A stretch of 64,000 nt of DNA from Candidatus Pantoea bituminis (lineage in GTDB: Bacteria; Pseudomonadota; Gammaproteobacteria; Enterobacterales; Enterobacteriaceae), in the NCBI RefSeq assembly GCF_018842675.1, contig NZ_JAGTWO010000004.1, positions 3,944,184 through 4,008,183 on the forward strand. Reading direction: 5' to 3'. Made by a program: the position numbers and the translations under genes. This document shows positions 9,786-19,430 of the stretch, in pieces (position 1 is the first letter of the stretch; each line of letters begins with the position of its first letter). The notes beneath the pieces were generated by a model. It saw only the letters and a program-made list of their open reading frames with translations, had not been told where the DNA came from and did not search any database.

Positions 9786-10903
9786 TCGTGTACTTTTGCC
9801 TCTGGTAAAGTTTCTGCTCTAATCTTATTAAGTATAAATTCTGCCGTTTCTGCTACGCGCTCTGGTTTAATGACATCCATTACATGTGCCAGATCAGCAT
9901 GAGATTTTTTGCGACTAATATAGATTAAATGATGCAGATCAGGATTTTGAAATGCTCCGGTTGCATAGGGATTAGCCGTGACAAATAAACCCAGCGTCGG
10001 AGTATTAAGCGTAACAGCAATATGTAATGGGCCAGTATCTCCCGTTACGAGTAAATCCATGTTATTAATTATCCGACATAATTGAGGTAAGCTGGTGTCT
10101 CCAACTTCATTAACGATACGCGCATGTAGATTAGCGGGTAATAACCGTAAAAAGGTCTCAGCCCGGCCTTTATCGCCTGGACCGCCAATCAGTACCAGCG
10201 TCAAATATTGAAATTGTTTGAGCAATAAAACGGCCAATTGAGAAAAATTTTCTGGCGCCCAACACCTCTCTGGTGTTGATGCGCCAAGTTGAAAGCCAAT
10301 AACAGGATGGATATTTGCTGTTTTATTCTCTACAGAAAAAGGCAGTTTCATTGTTATATCAGAAACATCACAGCCCAAACCTTCAACAAGCTTGAGTTTT
10401 CTCTCAATCACATGACCTTTGAAAGCAATGGTATAATCTGCCAACCATTTATCACGCAACGCTATATCATCCCGATAATTATCCTTTAGAATTAAACGCG
10501 AACCGGCAAGAATGGCGCATAAATAATCATAGGGTTCATGTGAATGCAGCAGCAAGGCTATATCAATGGGAGGTTCACCTTTCAGTGAACGAAGCACGCG
10601 AGAAATAGTAATAGCTTTGTTATTCCAGAATACTAACTTATTCCAATCGTTGCCTTCTTTAAGAAAGTCTGCATATTTTTCATGCACAACCAGCGTGATT
10701 TGAGCATCAGGAAAACGTTTTCTTACGGCTCTGATCGCAGGTGTATTAAAGAGAAAATCGCCCAAAGCGGTCGTCGAAAAGATCAAGATATGCTTGGGGC
10801 TTAACGCTTCAGCGTTAAGCGAAGTTTCAACGCGCTTGCGTGACAGAAAAAGGTAACTTTTGATGACCTTATCCAGCAACTTCGCTTTCCAGATTTTACG
10901 CAT
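9782..10903 (-). CDS. Glycosyltransferase family 9 (LPS heptosyltransferase-like)
   Basis: The 373-residue protein carries GT9 features: ILIFSTTALGDFLFNTPAIRAVR near residue 40, IGFQLGASTPERCWAPENFSQL in the middle, and LLVTGDTGPLHIAVTLNTPTLGLFV near residues 280-305. It resembles the WaaQ/heptosyltransferase III type but could transfer another sugar, so no symbol is assigned. First gene of a leftward GT9-waaL unit, perhaps continuing into GT2. It is intact, unlike the GT9 gene at the left edge. The 10904-11116 gap upstream was searched for an ops/JUMPstart element (GGCGGTAG) and none was seen. Confidence 0.88.
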   Translation of the reverse strand: MRKIWKAKLLDKVIKSYLFLSRKRVETSLNAEALSPKHILIFSTTALGDFLFNTPAIRAVRKRFPDAQITLVVHEKYADFLKEGNDWNKLVFWNNKAITISRVLRSLKGEPPIDIALLLHSHEPYDYLCAILAGSRLILKDNYRDDIALRDKWLADYTIAFKGHVIERKLKLVEGLGCDVSDITMKLPFSVENKTANIHPVIGFQLGASTPERCWAPENFSQLAVLLLKQFQYLTLVLIGGPGDKGRAETFLRLLPANLHARIVNEVGDTSLPQLCRIINNMDLLVTGDTGPLHIAVTLNTPTLGLFVTANPYATGAFQNPDLHHLIYISRKKSHADLAHVMDVIKPERVAETAEFILNKIRAETLPEAKVHE

Positions 10904-11116
10904 AAAAATGACTCATTTTTAACTTAATAATTCCAAAACTTATTGGACTGTCATGTCGGTTATTTGTTTCCGCATGAAGTGATTTTTACAAGCGGGCGCC
11001 TGATGTCGCTAAAAATGAGGCGTTGAGACGACTAAAAATGCCTAATGCATCGGCGTTTGACAAGGCCGATGATGAAAATCCCTTTTCATCCTGCCTCTAG
11101 ATAAGCGATCTCAAGA

Positions 11117-12027
11117 CTAAAAAAGTGCTTTTACGATTTTGGTAAATTCACTTTGATTGATGCTTTCTCCCACCACGCTTAATGCACGTGTGGCCGGAAC
11201 AGGCGCTAGCGGCTGCTTAATTTTGCACAAGCCTGGCGGTTGGAAATGAGGTTGCACGGGCTTGGTGATCGGCGGCTTGTTACCTTGTGAAGGCGTGCCA
11301 CTGTGCAGTGGTTCATTCAATAACTGGCTTGGGCGAACAAGCGTGATATCTGCAGGTAAGGTGGGTAGCATCTGCTGTAAAACCCGCACCGTATTGGGAT
11401 GTGGATGGCCTATCGCAATGGCGTAGCCATCGCGCTGCGCCAGCTTTACTGCGCGACTAAATTGCTGCCGTATGGCAGTAATATCCTGGCTGTCATCCAG
11501 GAAAACACGGCGCTTCAGCACGCGAACCTTGGTGCCTTGCGCGGCCGGTATGGATTGGCTGTTAGCAATCGTCATGCTGTCGAGAAAGTAAAAATTGTAG
11601 TGGTTAAGCGTCTGCATCACTTTCTGCATACCAAACAGGCTGGAGGTCATTTTGCTGCCCATATGGTTATTCAGCCCCACCGCATAAGGCACGTTATTCA
11701 CCGCGTTGCGAATGATTCGCTCAATTTCGGTGCTGCTCATCTCTGGTGTTAACGTATCTTTTTCCAGTGGCTGCTTACTCAGCGGTGCCATCGGCAGGTG
11801 AATCAAAACTTCATGACCACTTTGGTGCGCTTTCGTTGCCATGTCGCGCGCATGCGGCGCGTTAGGCAGCACCGCTACTGAAATCTCGGGCGGCATCTGC
11901 AACACTTTTTCTCTTCGGCAGGACGATAGCCAAAGTCATCAATGACAATGGCAAGTTTGCCTGCGTGTGCGACGCAGCTAAGCAATAAACCGCTCACAAT
12001 AGCGGGGAGTTTTCGGAGTTGAAGCAA
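11117..12027 (-). CDS. yibQ: Divergent polysaccharide deacetylase family protein, frameshifted
   Basis: The reconstructed protein starts at a TTG (12027), three bases after the envC stop, reading MLQLRKLPA, then a hydrophobic signal-like segment ending at CVAHA, and KLAIVIDDFGYRP, the first conserved block of the family. One base is missing in the T5 run 11906-11910; restoring it joins this block to LQMPPEISVAVLPNAPHARDMA. The rest (HEVLIHLPMAPLSKQPLEK, GLNNHMGSKMT, AIAIGHPHPNTVRVL) is well conserved. Total about 303 residues with a proline-rich tail. The protein is predicted to be periplasmic and its biochemical role is not established. It is co-transcribed with envC. Confidence 0.88.
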
Positions 12028-12030
12028 AAC

Positions 12031-13332
12031 TTATTTTCCTAACCACGGGAGTGGGTTGACGGCCTTTCCTTGACGTCGGATTTCAAAATAGAGCGATGGC
12101 GTGCCGCGGCCGCCGCTGGTGCCCACTAAAGCGACAGGCTGTCCTGCCTTCACTTGAGCACCCACACTCACAAGCGCACTCTGGTTGTAGCCATAAAGAC
12201 TCATATCGCCTTTACCATGCTCAATGACCACCACAAGCCCATAACCTTGCAGCCAGTCAGCCATCAAAACACGGCCATCAGCGATGGCTTTGACTTCCGT
12301 TCCTTCCGGTGCGTCGATAACCAGCCCTTTCCAGCGCAGTTCACCTTGCAGTTGCTCACCGAAGCGGTGTTCTACGCGGCCACGAACAGGCCACAATGCT
12401 TGTCCACCGGCACGCCCTAAACCGCCGGTGCGCGCCATCAGCTCGCGTTCGCTCTGTGTGGGTTGGTAGTTGGAACCTTTCGATTTAGCCTGCGCCTGAC
12501 GCTGGCGCACTTTCTCTGCCTCACGCGCTTCTCGTGCCGCTCGTTCACGAGCTTCACGTTCAGCTTTGGCGATTTTGTCTTGCAGACGGCTTTCGTTCTG
12601 GCGCATTTCAACCAGGTCAGCTTGATCTTTCTCCAGCGAATTTTCCAGCGCGCTCAAGGTTTTCTTACGCGCAGTACTCGCTTGTTGAAGTTTATCTTGT
12701 TGACTCTGCTGCTGTGCGAGCAGTGACTTTTGCTGTTGCTGCTTTTGCTGTAGCGCGTTGCGTTGCTGATCCAGATCCTGACGGGTCTTTTGCAGCTCCT
12801 CAATGCTCTGTTGGCGGGCATCGTTGAGATAGCCAAAATAAGCCAAAATGCGCTCGTTGCGTTGGCTCTCTTCTCCACTTAGCAGGAGTTGCACGCCATT
12901 GTGCTGGCCTTGTCGAAAGGCGGCATCCAGCTGTTGAGATAACAGCGTTTCTTGCTGCTGTTGTTGCTTTTCCAGACGCGTAATTGAGGCGGCGAGTTGA
13001 GTGATTTCGTTATTCAAAGCAGAGAGGCTATTGCGTGTTTCACGCAGTTGACGACTGGCCTGAGCAATCACCTTTTCCTGGCTTTGTAACTGATCGAGCA
13101 ACTTACTGCGCTGCACTTTTTGCGCTTTGACGATTTTTTCTTTTTCAGCAATATTTTGCTGAATAGATTGCAGTTGCGATTTATTATCGTCAGCACTTTG
13201 TGCGGTAACGGGCAACAACAGCGCGCCCGCGCAAAGCAGGCTGAAGGAGAGGGTGGACAAGTGTGTTAACAACGGCAGGTTATCTCCGTTGTGACGGGTC
13301 CTTGTGTGTAAAACGGTTGTTTTTCCCTTCAT
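12031..13332 (-). CDS. envC: Murein hydrolase activator EnvC
   Basis: EnvC is a periplasmic septal factor that activates the amidases AmiA and AmiB during daughter-cell separation, under FtsEX control. The 433-residue protein (E. coli 419) has an N-terminal signal segment (FSLLCAGALLLPVTAQSA), a long coiled coil rich in Q/E/K from about 50 to 280, and a C-terminal LytM domain (about 315-433). In that domain the zinc ligands of active M23 peptidases are replaced (SLYGYNQS, SLYFEIR), as expected for a degenerate activator. The gene usually found just upstream in E. coli, gpmM, is absent. Confidence 0.95.
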   Translation of the reverse strand: MKGKTTVLHTRTRHNGDNLPLLTHLSTLSFSLLCAGALLLPVTAQSADDNKSQLQSIQQNIAEKEKIVKAQKVQRSKLLDQLQSQEKVIAQASRQLRETRNSLSALNNEITQLAASITRLEKQQQQQETLLSQQLDAAFRQGQHNGVQLLLSGEESQRNERILAYFGYLNDARQQSIEELQKTRQDLDQQRNALQQKQQQQKSLLAQQQSQQDKLQQASTARKKTLSALENSLEKDQADLVEMRQNESRLQDKIAKAEREARERAAREAREAEKVRQRQAQAKSKGSNYQPTQSERELMARTGGLGRAGGQALWPVRGRVEHRFGEQLQGELRWKGLVIDAPEGTEVKAIADGRVLMADWLQGYGLVVVIEHGKGDMSLYGYNQSALVSVGAQVKAGQPVALVGTSGGRGTPSLYFEIRRQGKAVNPLPWLGK

Positions 13333-13583
13333 AGGCCAATGATTATTCCACGATGAACAGCCGCTTACCAGTGCGCCGGACCAGCATTTGCTTTTCCAAA
13401 CATGTCTGTTTTAGACCAAACCCGGCATAAGCGTTACGTCATTTTTGCCATTCGGCGATTTTTTTGGAAAATGATGCACAAATATTAACTCTGACCGCTT
13501 AGCGTCTGTACATGCGAAGTGGCGCAGGTATACTCAGAACCCTTGTTTTAGCTTATTAGCCCGGTCTGGAGTCGTTACCCCTC

Positions 13584-14015
13584 ATGCAAGAAATTATGCA
13601 GTTTGCAAGCAATCACCCCATCCTGAGTCTGGCATGGGTCGTTTTACTCGTTCTGGTGATTGTGACTACCGTTAAAGGAATGTTCTCTAAGGTAAAAACT
13701 ATCAGCCGCGGTGAAGCAACCCGCCTGATTAACAAAGAGGACGCGGTAGTTGTAGACGTGCGTTCGCGCGATGATTATCGCAGGGGACACATTTCAGGCG
13801 CAGTGAACGTGGCAGCGGCTGAGCTCAAAAAAGGCAATTTAGGTGAACTAGAAAAGCATAAAGCGCAACCCATAATTGTGGTGTGTGCGACAGGACAAAG
13901 TGCTGCTGATTCTGCTGCACACCTGAGTGCTGCGGGTTTTACGCAGGTTACTGTATTGAAAGATGGCGTAAGCGGCTGGAGCGGCGAAAATCTGCCGTTA
14001 GTACGCGGTAAATAA
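13584..14015 (+). CDS. yibN: Rhodanese-like domain protein with N-terminal membrane anchor
   Basis: The 143-residue protein has one N-terminal transmembrane segment (about residues 12-32) and a rhodanese domain with [21 protein letters not shown]. The active-site loop is VVCATGQSA, with the catalytic cysteine present; the E. coli protein as I recall it lacks this cysteine, so enzyme activity is more plausible here. Function is not established; a sulfur-transfer role is family inference. It is divergent from envC across 251 bases and is followed by grxC after 19 bases, likely one operon yibN-grxC-secB-gpsA. Confidence 0.92.
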   Translation: MQEIMQFASNHPILSLAWVVLLVLVIVTTVKGMFSKVKTISRGEATRLINKEDAVVVDVRSRDDYRRGHISGAVNVAAAELKKGNLGELEKHKAQPIIVVCATGQSAADSAAHLSAAGFTQVTVLKDGVSGWSGENLPLVRGK

Positions 14016-14034
14016 ACTTACTGAGGTGCACACC

Positions 14035-14289
14035 ATGGCGAACATCGAGATTTACACCAAAACAACCTGTCCTTATTGCCACCGGGCAAAGGCGCTGTTA
14101 AGTCAAAAAGGCGTAACGTACCAGGAGATTCCCATTGATGGGGACATGGCGAAACGTGAAGAGATGATCAAACGCAGCGGCCGCACCACCGTTCCTCAGA
14201 TTTTTATTGATGCGCAGCACATTGGCGGCTGCGACGACCTTATCGCGCTCGATTTCCGCGAAGGTTTAGATCCGTTACTGCAGGCGTAG
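14035..14289 (+). CDS. grxC: Glutaredoxin 3
   Basis: This small cytoplasmic thiol-disulfide oxidoreductase uses glutathione. It has 84 residues (E. coli 83), the dithiol site CPYC at residues 12-15, the cis-proline TTVPQIF and the glutathione-binding GGCDDL. The ATG at 14035 gives the family start MANIEIYTKTTC and follows a GAGGTG site; an in-frame upstream codon at 14026 is less likely. Second gene of yibN-grxC-secB-gpsA. Confidence 0.97.
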   Translation: MANIEIYTKTTCPYCHRAKALLSQKGVTYQEIPIDGDMAKREEMIKRSGRTTVPQIFIDAQHIGGCDDLIALDFREGLDPLLQA

Positions 14290-14326
14290 TTTACGCTGAA
14301 CATTCTAACTCACAGGACTTAGTTAC

Positions 14327-14797
14327 ATGTCAGAACACAACACCAACGAAATGCAATTCCAGATTCAACGCGTTTACACCAAAGATATCTCTTTTGAAGC
14401 GCCAAATGCGCCGCAGGTTTTCCAGAAAGAGTGGGAACCGGACGTAAAATTGGATCTGGACACTGCATCTTCACAACTGGCTGACGAAGTTTATGAAGTG
14501 GTGCTGCGTGTGACCGTGACCGCAACCGTAGGTGAAGAAACGGCTTTCCTGTGCGAAGTTCAGCAGGCCGGTATTTTCACTATCAGCGGCATTGATGGGT
14601 CACAGATGGCACATTGTCTGGGCGCATACTGCCCGAACATCCTGTTCCCATATGCCCGTGAATGCATCACCAGCCTGGTTTCACGTGGTACTTTCCCGCA
14701 GCTTAACCTGGCGCCGGTTAACTTTGATGCGCTGTTCATGAACTATCTGCAGCAGCAACAAGGTGAAGAAGGCGCTGAACCACATCAGGATGCCTGA
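14327..14797 (+). CDS. secB: Protein-export chaperone SecB
   Basis: SecB keeps secretory preproteins unfolded and delivers them to SecA. The 156-residue acidic protein (E. coli 155) is intact and collinear with the family, including [18 protein letters not shown] near the N-terminus, the SecA-contacting acidic strand region, and [17 protein letters not shown] near the C-terminus. Its TGA overlaps the gpsA ATG (TGATG), indicating translational coupling. Confidence 0.98.
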   Translation: MSEHNTNEMQFQIQRVYTKDISFEAPNAPQVFQKEWEPDVKLDLDTASSQLADEVYEVVLRVTVTATVGEETAFLCEVQQAGIFTISGIDGSQMAHCLGAYCPNILFPYARECITSLVSRGTFPQLNLAPVNFDALFMNYLQQQQGEEGAEPHQDA

Positions 14798-15813
14798 TGA
14801 CAAATAACGCTTCGATTAGCGTCATCGGTGCCGGCTCGTACGGCACCGCTTTGGCGATTACCCTGGCCCGCAACGGCCATCCGGTATTGTTGTGGGGACA
14901 CAACCCTGCGCATCTGGCGCAACTCCAATCTGACCGCTGTAACACCGCTTTCCTGCCCGATGTGCCTTTTCCTGACTTTCTTGCGCTTGAACCCGATCTG
15001 GTAAAAACCATTGCTGCCAGTCGCGATCTATTAGTCGTGGTGCCGAGCCATGTTTTTGGCGACGTGCTCACGCAAATCAAACCGCATTTGCGTGATGATT
15101 CTCGAATCGTCTGGGCGACCAAAGGTTTGGAAAAGGAAACCGGGCGTTTACTGCAAGATGTAGCACGCGAGATATTGGGCGATGCGATTCCGCTGGCGGT
15201 GATTTCGGGTCCAACATTTGCAAAAGAACTGGCGGCAGGATTGCCTACGGCGATTGCGTTGGCCTCTACCGATGCGCAATTCGCTGAAGATTTGCAGCAA
15301 AAGCTGCATTGCGGCAAAAGCTTCCGCGTCTATAACAATCCTGATTTCATTGGCGTCCAGTTGGGCGGCGCAGTGAAAAACGTTATCGCGATTGGTGCAG
15401 GTATTTCTGATGGTATCGGCTTTGGTGCCAATGCGCGTACGGCCTTAATCACTCGCGGGTTGGCAGAAATGAGCCGCCTGGGAGCGGCATTGGGCGCTGA
15501 TCCTACCACCTTCATGGGAATGGCAGGATTAGGCGATCTTGTGCTGACCTGTACCGATAATCAGTCACGTAACCGTCGTTTTGGCATGATGCTGGGGCAA
15601 GGCGAGGATGTTGACAGTGCGCAACGCATTATCGGACAAGTTGTAGAAGGATACAGAAACACTAAGGAAGTCAAAGCGTTAGCAGCTCGTGTTGGTGTAG
15701 AAATGCCGATAACTGAGCAGATTTATCAGGTGCTATATTGCGAAAAACCGGCGCGGGATGCAGCATTGAGTCTGCTGGGGCGTACAAGGAAGGACGAAAA
15801 CAGCAGCAGCTAA
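14797..15813 (+). CDS. gpsA: sn-glycerol-3-phosphate dehydrogenase (NAD(P)+)
   Basis: GpsA reduces dihydroxyacetone phosphate to sn-glycerol-3-phosphate, the entry into phospholipid synthesis. It has 338 residues (E. coli 339), the NAD(P) loop [11 protein letters not shown] at residues 10-20, the catalytic lysine region [13 protein letters not shown] near 190, and [15 protein letters not shown] near 245. The start codon overlaps the secB stop by one base. A hairpin terminator follows at 15840, separating it from cysE. Confidence 0.98.
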   Translation: MTNNASISVIGAGSYGTALAITLARNGHPVLLWGHNPAHLAQLQSDRCNTAFLPDVPFPDFLALEPDLVKTIAASRDLLVVVPSHVFGDVLTQIKPHLRDDSRIVWATKGLEKETGRLLQDVAREILGDAIPLAVISGPTFAKELAAGLPTAIALASTDAQFAEDLQQKLHCGKSFRVYNNPDFIGVQLGGAVKNVIAIGAGISDGIGFGANARTALITRGLAEMSRLGAALGADPTTFMGMAGLGDLVLTCTDNQSRNRRFGMMLGQGEDVDSAQRIIGQVVEGYRNTKEVKALAARVGVEMPITEQIYQVLYCEKPARDAALSLLGRTRKDENSSS

Positions 15814-15839
15814 GCAGGGAGCGAAGCGTAATCACCTGT

Positions 15840-15863
15840 AGCGCCAATTCAGGCGCTTTTTTT
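15840..15863 (+). terminator. Rho-independent terminator after gpsA
   Basis: The stem AGCGCC/GGCGCT with loop AATTCA is followed by a run of seven T. It lies 27 bases after the gpsA stop and before the cysE ribosome site (GGGAG), so cysE needs read-through or a promoter of its own. Confidence 0.8.
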
Positions 15864-15880
15864 ATCGGGAGAAAACAGCA

Positions 15881-16702
15881 ATGTCGTCTGATGAGTTAGA
15901 ACTGGTCTGGAATAATATCAAAGCAGAAGCGCGTGCATTGGCTGATTGTGAGCCCATGCTGGCCAGCTTTTACCATGCGACATTGCTTAAGCATGAGAAT
16001 CTCGGCAGCGCGCTGAGCTACATGCTGGCAAATAAATTGTCTAACCCCATCATGCCAGCAATCGCTATCCGTGAAATCGTTGAAGAAGCTTATCGCGAAG
16101 ATCCTTCAATGATTACTTCTGCGGCTTACGATATTCAGGCGGTGCGTCAGCGCGATCCAGCCGTAGACAAATACTCCACGCCGCTGCTCTATCTCAAAGG
16201 CTTCCACGCTTTGCAGGCTTATCGCATCGGTCATTGGCTGTGGAAAGAGGGACGACGTGCGCTAGCGGTTTATTTGCAGAATGAAGTTTCAGTCTCATTC
16301 GCGGTAGATATCCATCCAGCAGCAAATATTGGCCACGGCATCATGCTCGATCATGCGACCGGTATTGTGATTGGTGAAACGGCAGTGATTGAGAACGATG
16401 TGTCGATTCTGCAATCAGTCACGCTTGGGGGAACCGGTAAAACCAGCGGCGATCGCCATCCCAAAATTCGTGAAGGGGTGATGATTGGTGCTGGCGCGAA
16501 AATCCTTGGCAATATCGAAATCGGACGTGGCGCAAAAATTGGTGCCGGTTCTGTGGTGTTGCAGCCCGTTCCGCCACATACCACCGCAGCAGGCGTGCCT
16601 GCACGCATCGTTGGTAAGCCCGGCAGTGAAAAACCATCAATGGATATGGATCAGCACTTCAATGGCAGTCTGGCGGGCTTCCAGTTTGGCGACGGCATTT
16701 AG
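15881..16702 (+). CDS. cysE: Serine O-acetyltransferase
   Basis: CysE acetylates L-serine with acetyl-CoA, the first step of cysteine synthesis, and is feedback-inhibited by cysteine. The 273-residue length equals E. coli CysE. An N-terminal helical domain is followed by the left-handed beta-helix of hexapeptide repeats (about 140-240; [38 protein letters not shown]). The C-terminal tail ends with the isoleucine (YGDGI-like, here FGDGI) that docks into cysteine synthase CysK. Its stop overlaps the trmL stop on the other strand by 4 bases. Confidence 0.98.
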   Translation: MSSDELELVWNNIKAEARALADCEPMLASFYHATLLKHENLGSALSYMLANKLSNPIMPAIAIREIVEEAYREDPSMITSAAYDIQAVRQRDPAVDKYSTPLLYLKGFHALQAYRIGHWLWKEGRRALAVYLQNEVSVSFAVDIHPAANIGHGIMLDHATGIVIGETAVIENDVSILQSVTLGGTGKTSGDRHPKIREGVMIGAGAKILGNIEIGRGAKIGAGSVVLQPVPPHTTAAGVPARIVGKPGSEKPSMDMDQHFNGSLAGFQFGDGI

Positions 16703-17172
16703 CCTTTAATCAGCGCGCCAGCATAATCGAGTTGGCGCCACGCTTCGTATACCACCACCGACACTGCGTTCGACAAATTCATGCTGCGGCTTTCTGCCAT
16801 CATAGGAATGCGGATTTTATGCTGTGCGGGCAGGGCATCCAAAATTCCAGCGGGCAAGCCACGGCTTTCAGGGCCGAAGAGCAAGTAATCTCCCTTCTGA
16901 TACGCCACAGCGCTGTGTGCAGGCGTTCCTTTGGTCGTTAAGGCAAACAGTCGCTCAGGACTTTCACTGGCTAAAAACGCCTGATAATCGGCGTGCTTCT
17001 TGATAGCGGTAAATTCGTGATAGTCGAGTCCGGCACGGCGCAGTCGTTTGTCATCCCAGGTAAAACCCAAGGGTTCAATCAAATGCAACTGGAAGCCTGT
17101 GTTTGCACAAAGGCGGATGATATTGCCGGTATTAGGTGGGATTTCTGGTTCAAATAAAACAATGTTTAGCAT
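16699..17172 (-). CDS. trmL: tRNA (cytidine/uridine-2'-O-)-methyltransferase TrmL
   Basis: TrmL methylates the ribose of the wobble base 34 in tRNA-Leu isoacceptors with S-adenosylmethionine. The 157 residues match E. coli. SPOUT-class knot motifs are visible: [21 protein letters not shown] near the start, [11 protein letters not shown] near 100, and [22 protein letters not shown] near 125-145. The open frame extends 23 codons further upstream, but the ATG at 17172 gives the family N-terminus [12 protein letters not shown]. The cpxA stop lies 35 bases upstream. Confidence 0.96.
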   Translation of the reverse strand: MLNIVLFEPEIPPNTGNIIRLCANTGFQLHLIEPLGFTWDDKRLRRAGLDYHEFTAIKKHADYQAFLASESPERLFALTTKGTPAHSAVAYQKGDYLLFGPESRGLPAGILDALPAQHKIRIPMMAESRSMNLSNAVSVVVYEAWRQLDYAGALIKG

Positions 17173-17207
17173 AAGGCCCCCGATAACGAGGGCCGAAGCA
17201 TAGCAAA

Positions 17208-18587
17208 TTATTGACGAGCAGAGGAGTAGAGCGGTAACCACATTGTCAGTCGTAAGCCGCCCAGCGGGCTGTCATCAGCTTTTACCCAACCGTGATGTTG
17301 CTGGATAGCGGTATCAACGATGGCTAAGCCTAAACCGGTTCCACCCGATTCACGGTCGCGTGCTTCATCAGTGCGATAGAACGGACGGAAAATCTGTTCG
17401 CGATCTTCTGCGCTCACGCCAGGGCCATCATCATCAACGTGAACAGTAATCCCTGATATATCCACCGAGAAGCTCACGCTGATCTGAGAATTAGAGTAAC
17501 GCAATGCGTTACGTACGATGTTCTCAAGCGCGCTTTCCAACGCATGTGGATTGCCATAAAGCGGCCATGGGCCAGGTGGATAAGGAATATCTAATTTTTT
17601 GCCCATTTGTTCTGCTTCAAATTTGGCATCTTCCAACACGCCATTCCACAGATGATTGGCTTTCATCGCTTCACTGATTAATGCATTTTTGTGCTGAGTA
17701 CGCGACAGCACCAGTAAGTCGTTAATCATGCCGTCCAGACGCTGAGCTTCCGTTTCTATACGTTGCAACTCTTTACCTTCGCCATGACGGCGGCGCAATA
17801 ACGCTGTCGCCAGTTGTAGACGGGTAAGCGGTGTACGTAACTCATGGCTAATATCTGAGAGTAAGCGTTGCTGACCGTTCATCATGCGCTCAAGCGCGCT
17901 GATCATTTGGTTGAAGCTGGAGCCCGCTGCCAGAAATTCTTGCGGACCAGATTCCAGTTCCGGATGCTGACGCAAATTGCCACTTGCTACCTCATCTGCT
18001 GCGTATTTTAATTTACGCGCCGGACGCGCCAGGCTCCACGCCAGCCACAGCAACAGCGGCGAGCTGATCAGCATAGTGACAATCAATAACAAGAGCGGGC
18101 GGTCAAAGAGCAGGTTCACAAAGTCGAGCTGGGAACTGGTAGCAGGACGAATCATATAGAGCTGGTAGTTATCTTCACCATCATGCACGGCGAAGGGTCC
18201 CACAAGCTCTACACGACCATACTTCTTCTTCTGCGGATGATCGGCATTATCGGATTGCCCGATAAAATTACGAATCACCTGCATTTCGTTGTGTTGCGCA
18301 CCAATCACCCGGCCTTCGCTGGTAACCAGCACCAGGCGTTGACCCGGTGGTGCCCATTTCTCTATCGCGCGGAAGAGTCGACGCCACCACATCAGATCAT
18401 TAGGGGGATCTTGTGATAATTCGACTTCCACATGCTGTTCTATCATCAAGCCTTGCCGCTGTTCACTTTCCATTAGCGAGGTCATCTGACGCGAATCCAG
18501 CTTGGGCACCATTAACACCAGCATCAACACCAATGCCAGCGTTAACCAGAAAATGGCGAAGATGCGGGTGGTCAAACTTCCAATCAT
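17208..18587 (-). CDS. cpxA: Envelope-stress sensor histidine kinase CpxA
   Basis: CpxA is the inner-membrane sensor of envelope protein stress; it phosphorylates CpxR and also dephosphorylates it. The 459-residue protein has transmembrane segments at about 8-28 and 164-184 flanking a periplasmic domain, a HAMP region, the phospho-accepting His248 in [14 protein letters not shown], the N box ([11 protein letters not shown]) and the G boxes ([17 protein letters not shown]). Its ATG overlaps the cpxR stop by 4 bases, so the two are translationally coupled. Intact. Confidence 0.98.
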   Translation of the reverse strand: MIGSLTTRIFAIFWLTLALVLMLVLMVPKLDSRQMTSLMESEQRQGLMIEQHVEVELSQDPPNDLMWWRRLFRAIEKWAPPGQRLVLVTSEGRVIGAQHNEMQVIRNFIGQSDNADHPQKKKYGRVELVGPFAVHDGEDNYQLYMIRPATSSQLDFVNLLFDRPLLLLIVTMLISSPLLLWLAWSLARPARKLKYAADEVASGNLRQHPELESGPQEFLAAGSSFNQMISALERMMNGQQRLLSDISHELRTPLTRLQLATALLRRRHGEGKELQRIETEAQRLDGMINDLLVLSRTQHKNALISEAMKANHLWNGVLEDAKFEAEQMGKKLDIPYPPGPWPLYGNPHALESALENIVRNALRYSNSQISVSFSVDISGITVHVDDDGPGVSAEDREQIFRPFYRTDEARDRESGGTGLGLAIVDTAIQQHHGWVKADDSPLGGLRLTMWLPLYSSARQ

Positions 18588-19282
18588 GATGCCGAAACCA
18601 TCAGATAGCCGCGTCCCCGTAAAGTTTTAAACCAAGGATGCCCATCGCGGCGCTCAGGCAGTTTGCGACGTAAGTTAGAGATATGCATATCAATGGCACG
18701 GTCAAACGGCGTTAAGCGCTTACCCAGCACTTCCTGGCTCAGATGCTCACGTGAAACAACTTGACCAAGATGTTGTGCCAAAAGATAGAGCAGGGTGAAC
18801 TCTGTGCCGGTGAGATCCAGCGTCTCATCATCGAAGCTGGCCTCCTGACGACCCGGATTCAAACGCAGGCAATCTACCTCTAACGTCGGTGAACTGTTGT
18901 CATGCTGTTGCTGCTGTTCGCTCCAGTTGGAACGGCGCAGGATGGCACGAATACGCGCAACCAGCTCACGATCGTTAAACGGCTTCGGTAAGTAATCGTC
19001 CGCACCTAATTCCAGGCCCAGCACCCGATCTAACTCGCTGCCGCGTGCGGTCAACATGATCACGGGTGTTTGATATTGCTGACGCAGTTCTTTTAAGGTG
19101 TCGATGCCGTTCTTCTTCGGCATCATGACATCGAGCAAAAGTAAATCAATTGAGTTATCGAGCACGTTCAGCGCTTGTTCACCATCGCTGGCCACGACCA
19201 CTTCAAACCCTTCCATTTCCAACAGTTCTTTTAAAAGCGAAGTTAATTCGCGGTCATCATCTACCAACAGGATTTTATTCAT
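18584..19282 (-). CDS. cpxR: Response regulator CpxR
   Basis: CpxR is the OmpR-family regulator of the Cpx envelope-stress response. At 232 residues it equals E. coli. The receiver domain (1-120) has the acidic pocket DDD at 8-10 and phospho-acceptor Asp51 (LLLLDVMMPKKNG); the winged-helix DNA-binding domain ends near LRRKLPERRDGHPWFKTLRGRGYLM. The open frame has 52 extra upstream codons, but the ATG at 19282 gives the family start MNKILLVDDD. Divergent from cpxP; the CpxR box at 19337 lies between them. Confidence 0.98.
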   Translation of the reverse strand: MNKILLVDDDRELTSLLKELLEMEGFEVVVASDGEQALNVLDNSIDLLLLDVMMPKKNGIDTLKELRQQYQTPVIMLTARGSELDRVLGLELGADDYLPKPFNDRELVARIRAILRRSNWSEQQQQHDNSSPTLEVDCLRLNPGRQEASFDDETLDLTGTEFTLLYLLAQHLGQVVSREHLSQEVLGKRLTPFDRAIDMHISNLRRKLPERRDGHPWFKTLRGRGYLMVSAS

Positions 19283-19336
19283 TTTTGTAGCCCTCCGCAG
19301 GCAAAATACCGTGTTCCTACAGCACCAATCCATCGC

Positions 19337-19351
19337 TTTACGTAGTTTTAC
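19337..19351. promoter_or_regulatory. CpxR-binding box
   Basis: Two TTTAC repeats (19337-19341 and 19347-19351) with a 5-base spacer; read on the minus strand this is GTAAA-N5-GTAAA, the known CpxR consensus. It lies in the 148-base cpxR-cpxP gap, where it would control both cpxP and cpxRA. Confidence 0.88.
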
Positions 19352-19430
19352 ACCCCCTGACGGATGTTTGCAGCTTTCGCCGTACACTGGCTCTCGTTGA
19401 ATCGCAAAACGGAACGAACTGGAGTAAACG

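Noticed and set aside
10904..11116. RfaH ops/JUMPstart element for the GT9-waaL unit
   Set aside because: No GGCGGTAG-type sequence on either strand in this gap.
13333..13583. Remnant of gpmM in the envC-yibN gap
   Set aside because: No stretch resembles phosphoglycerate mutase in any frame.
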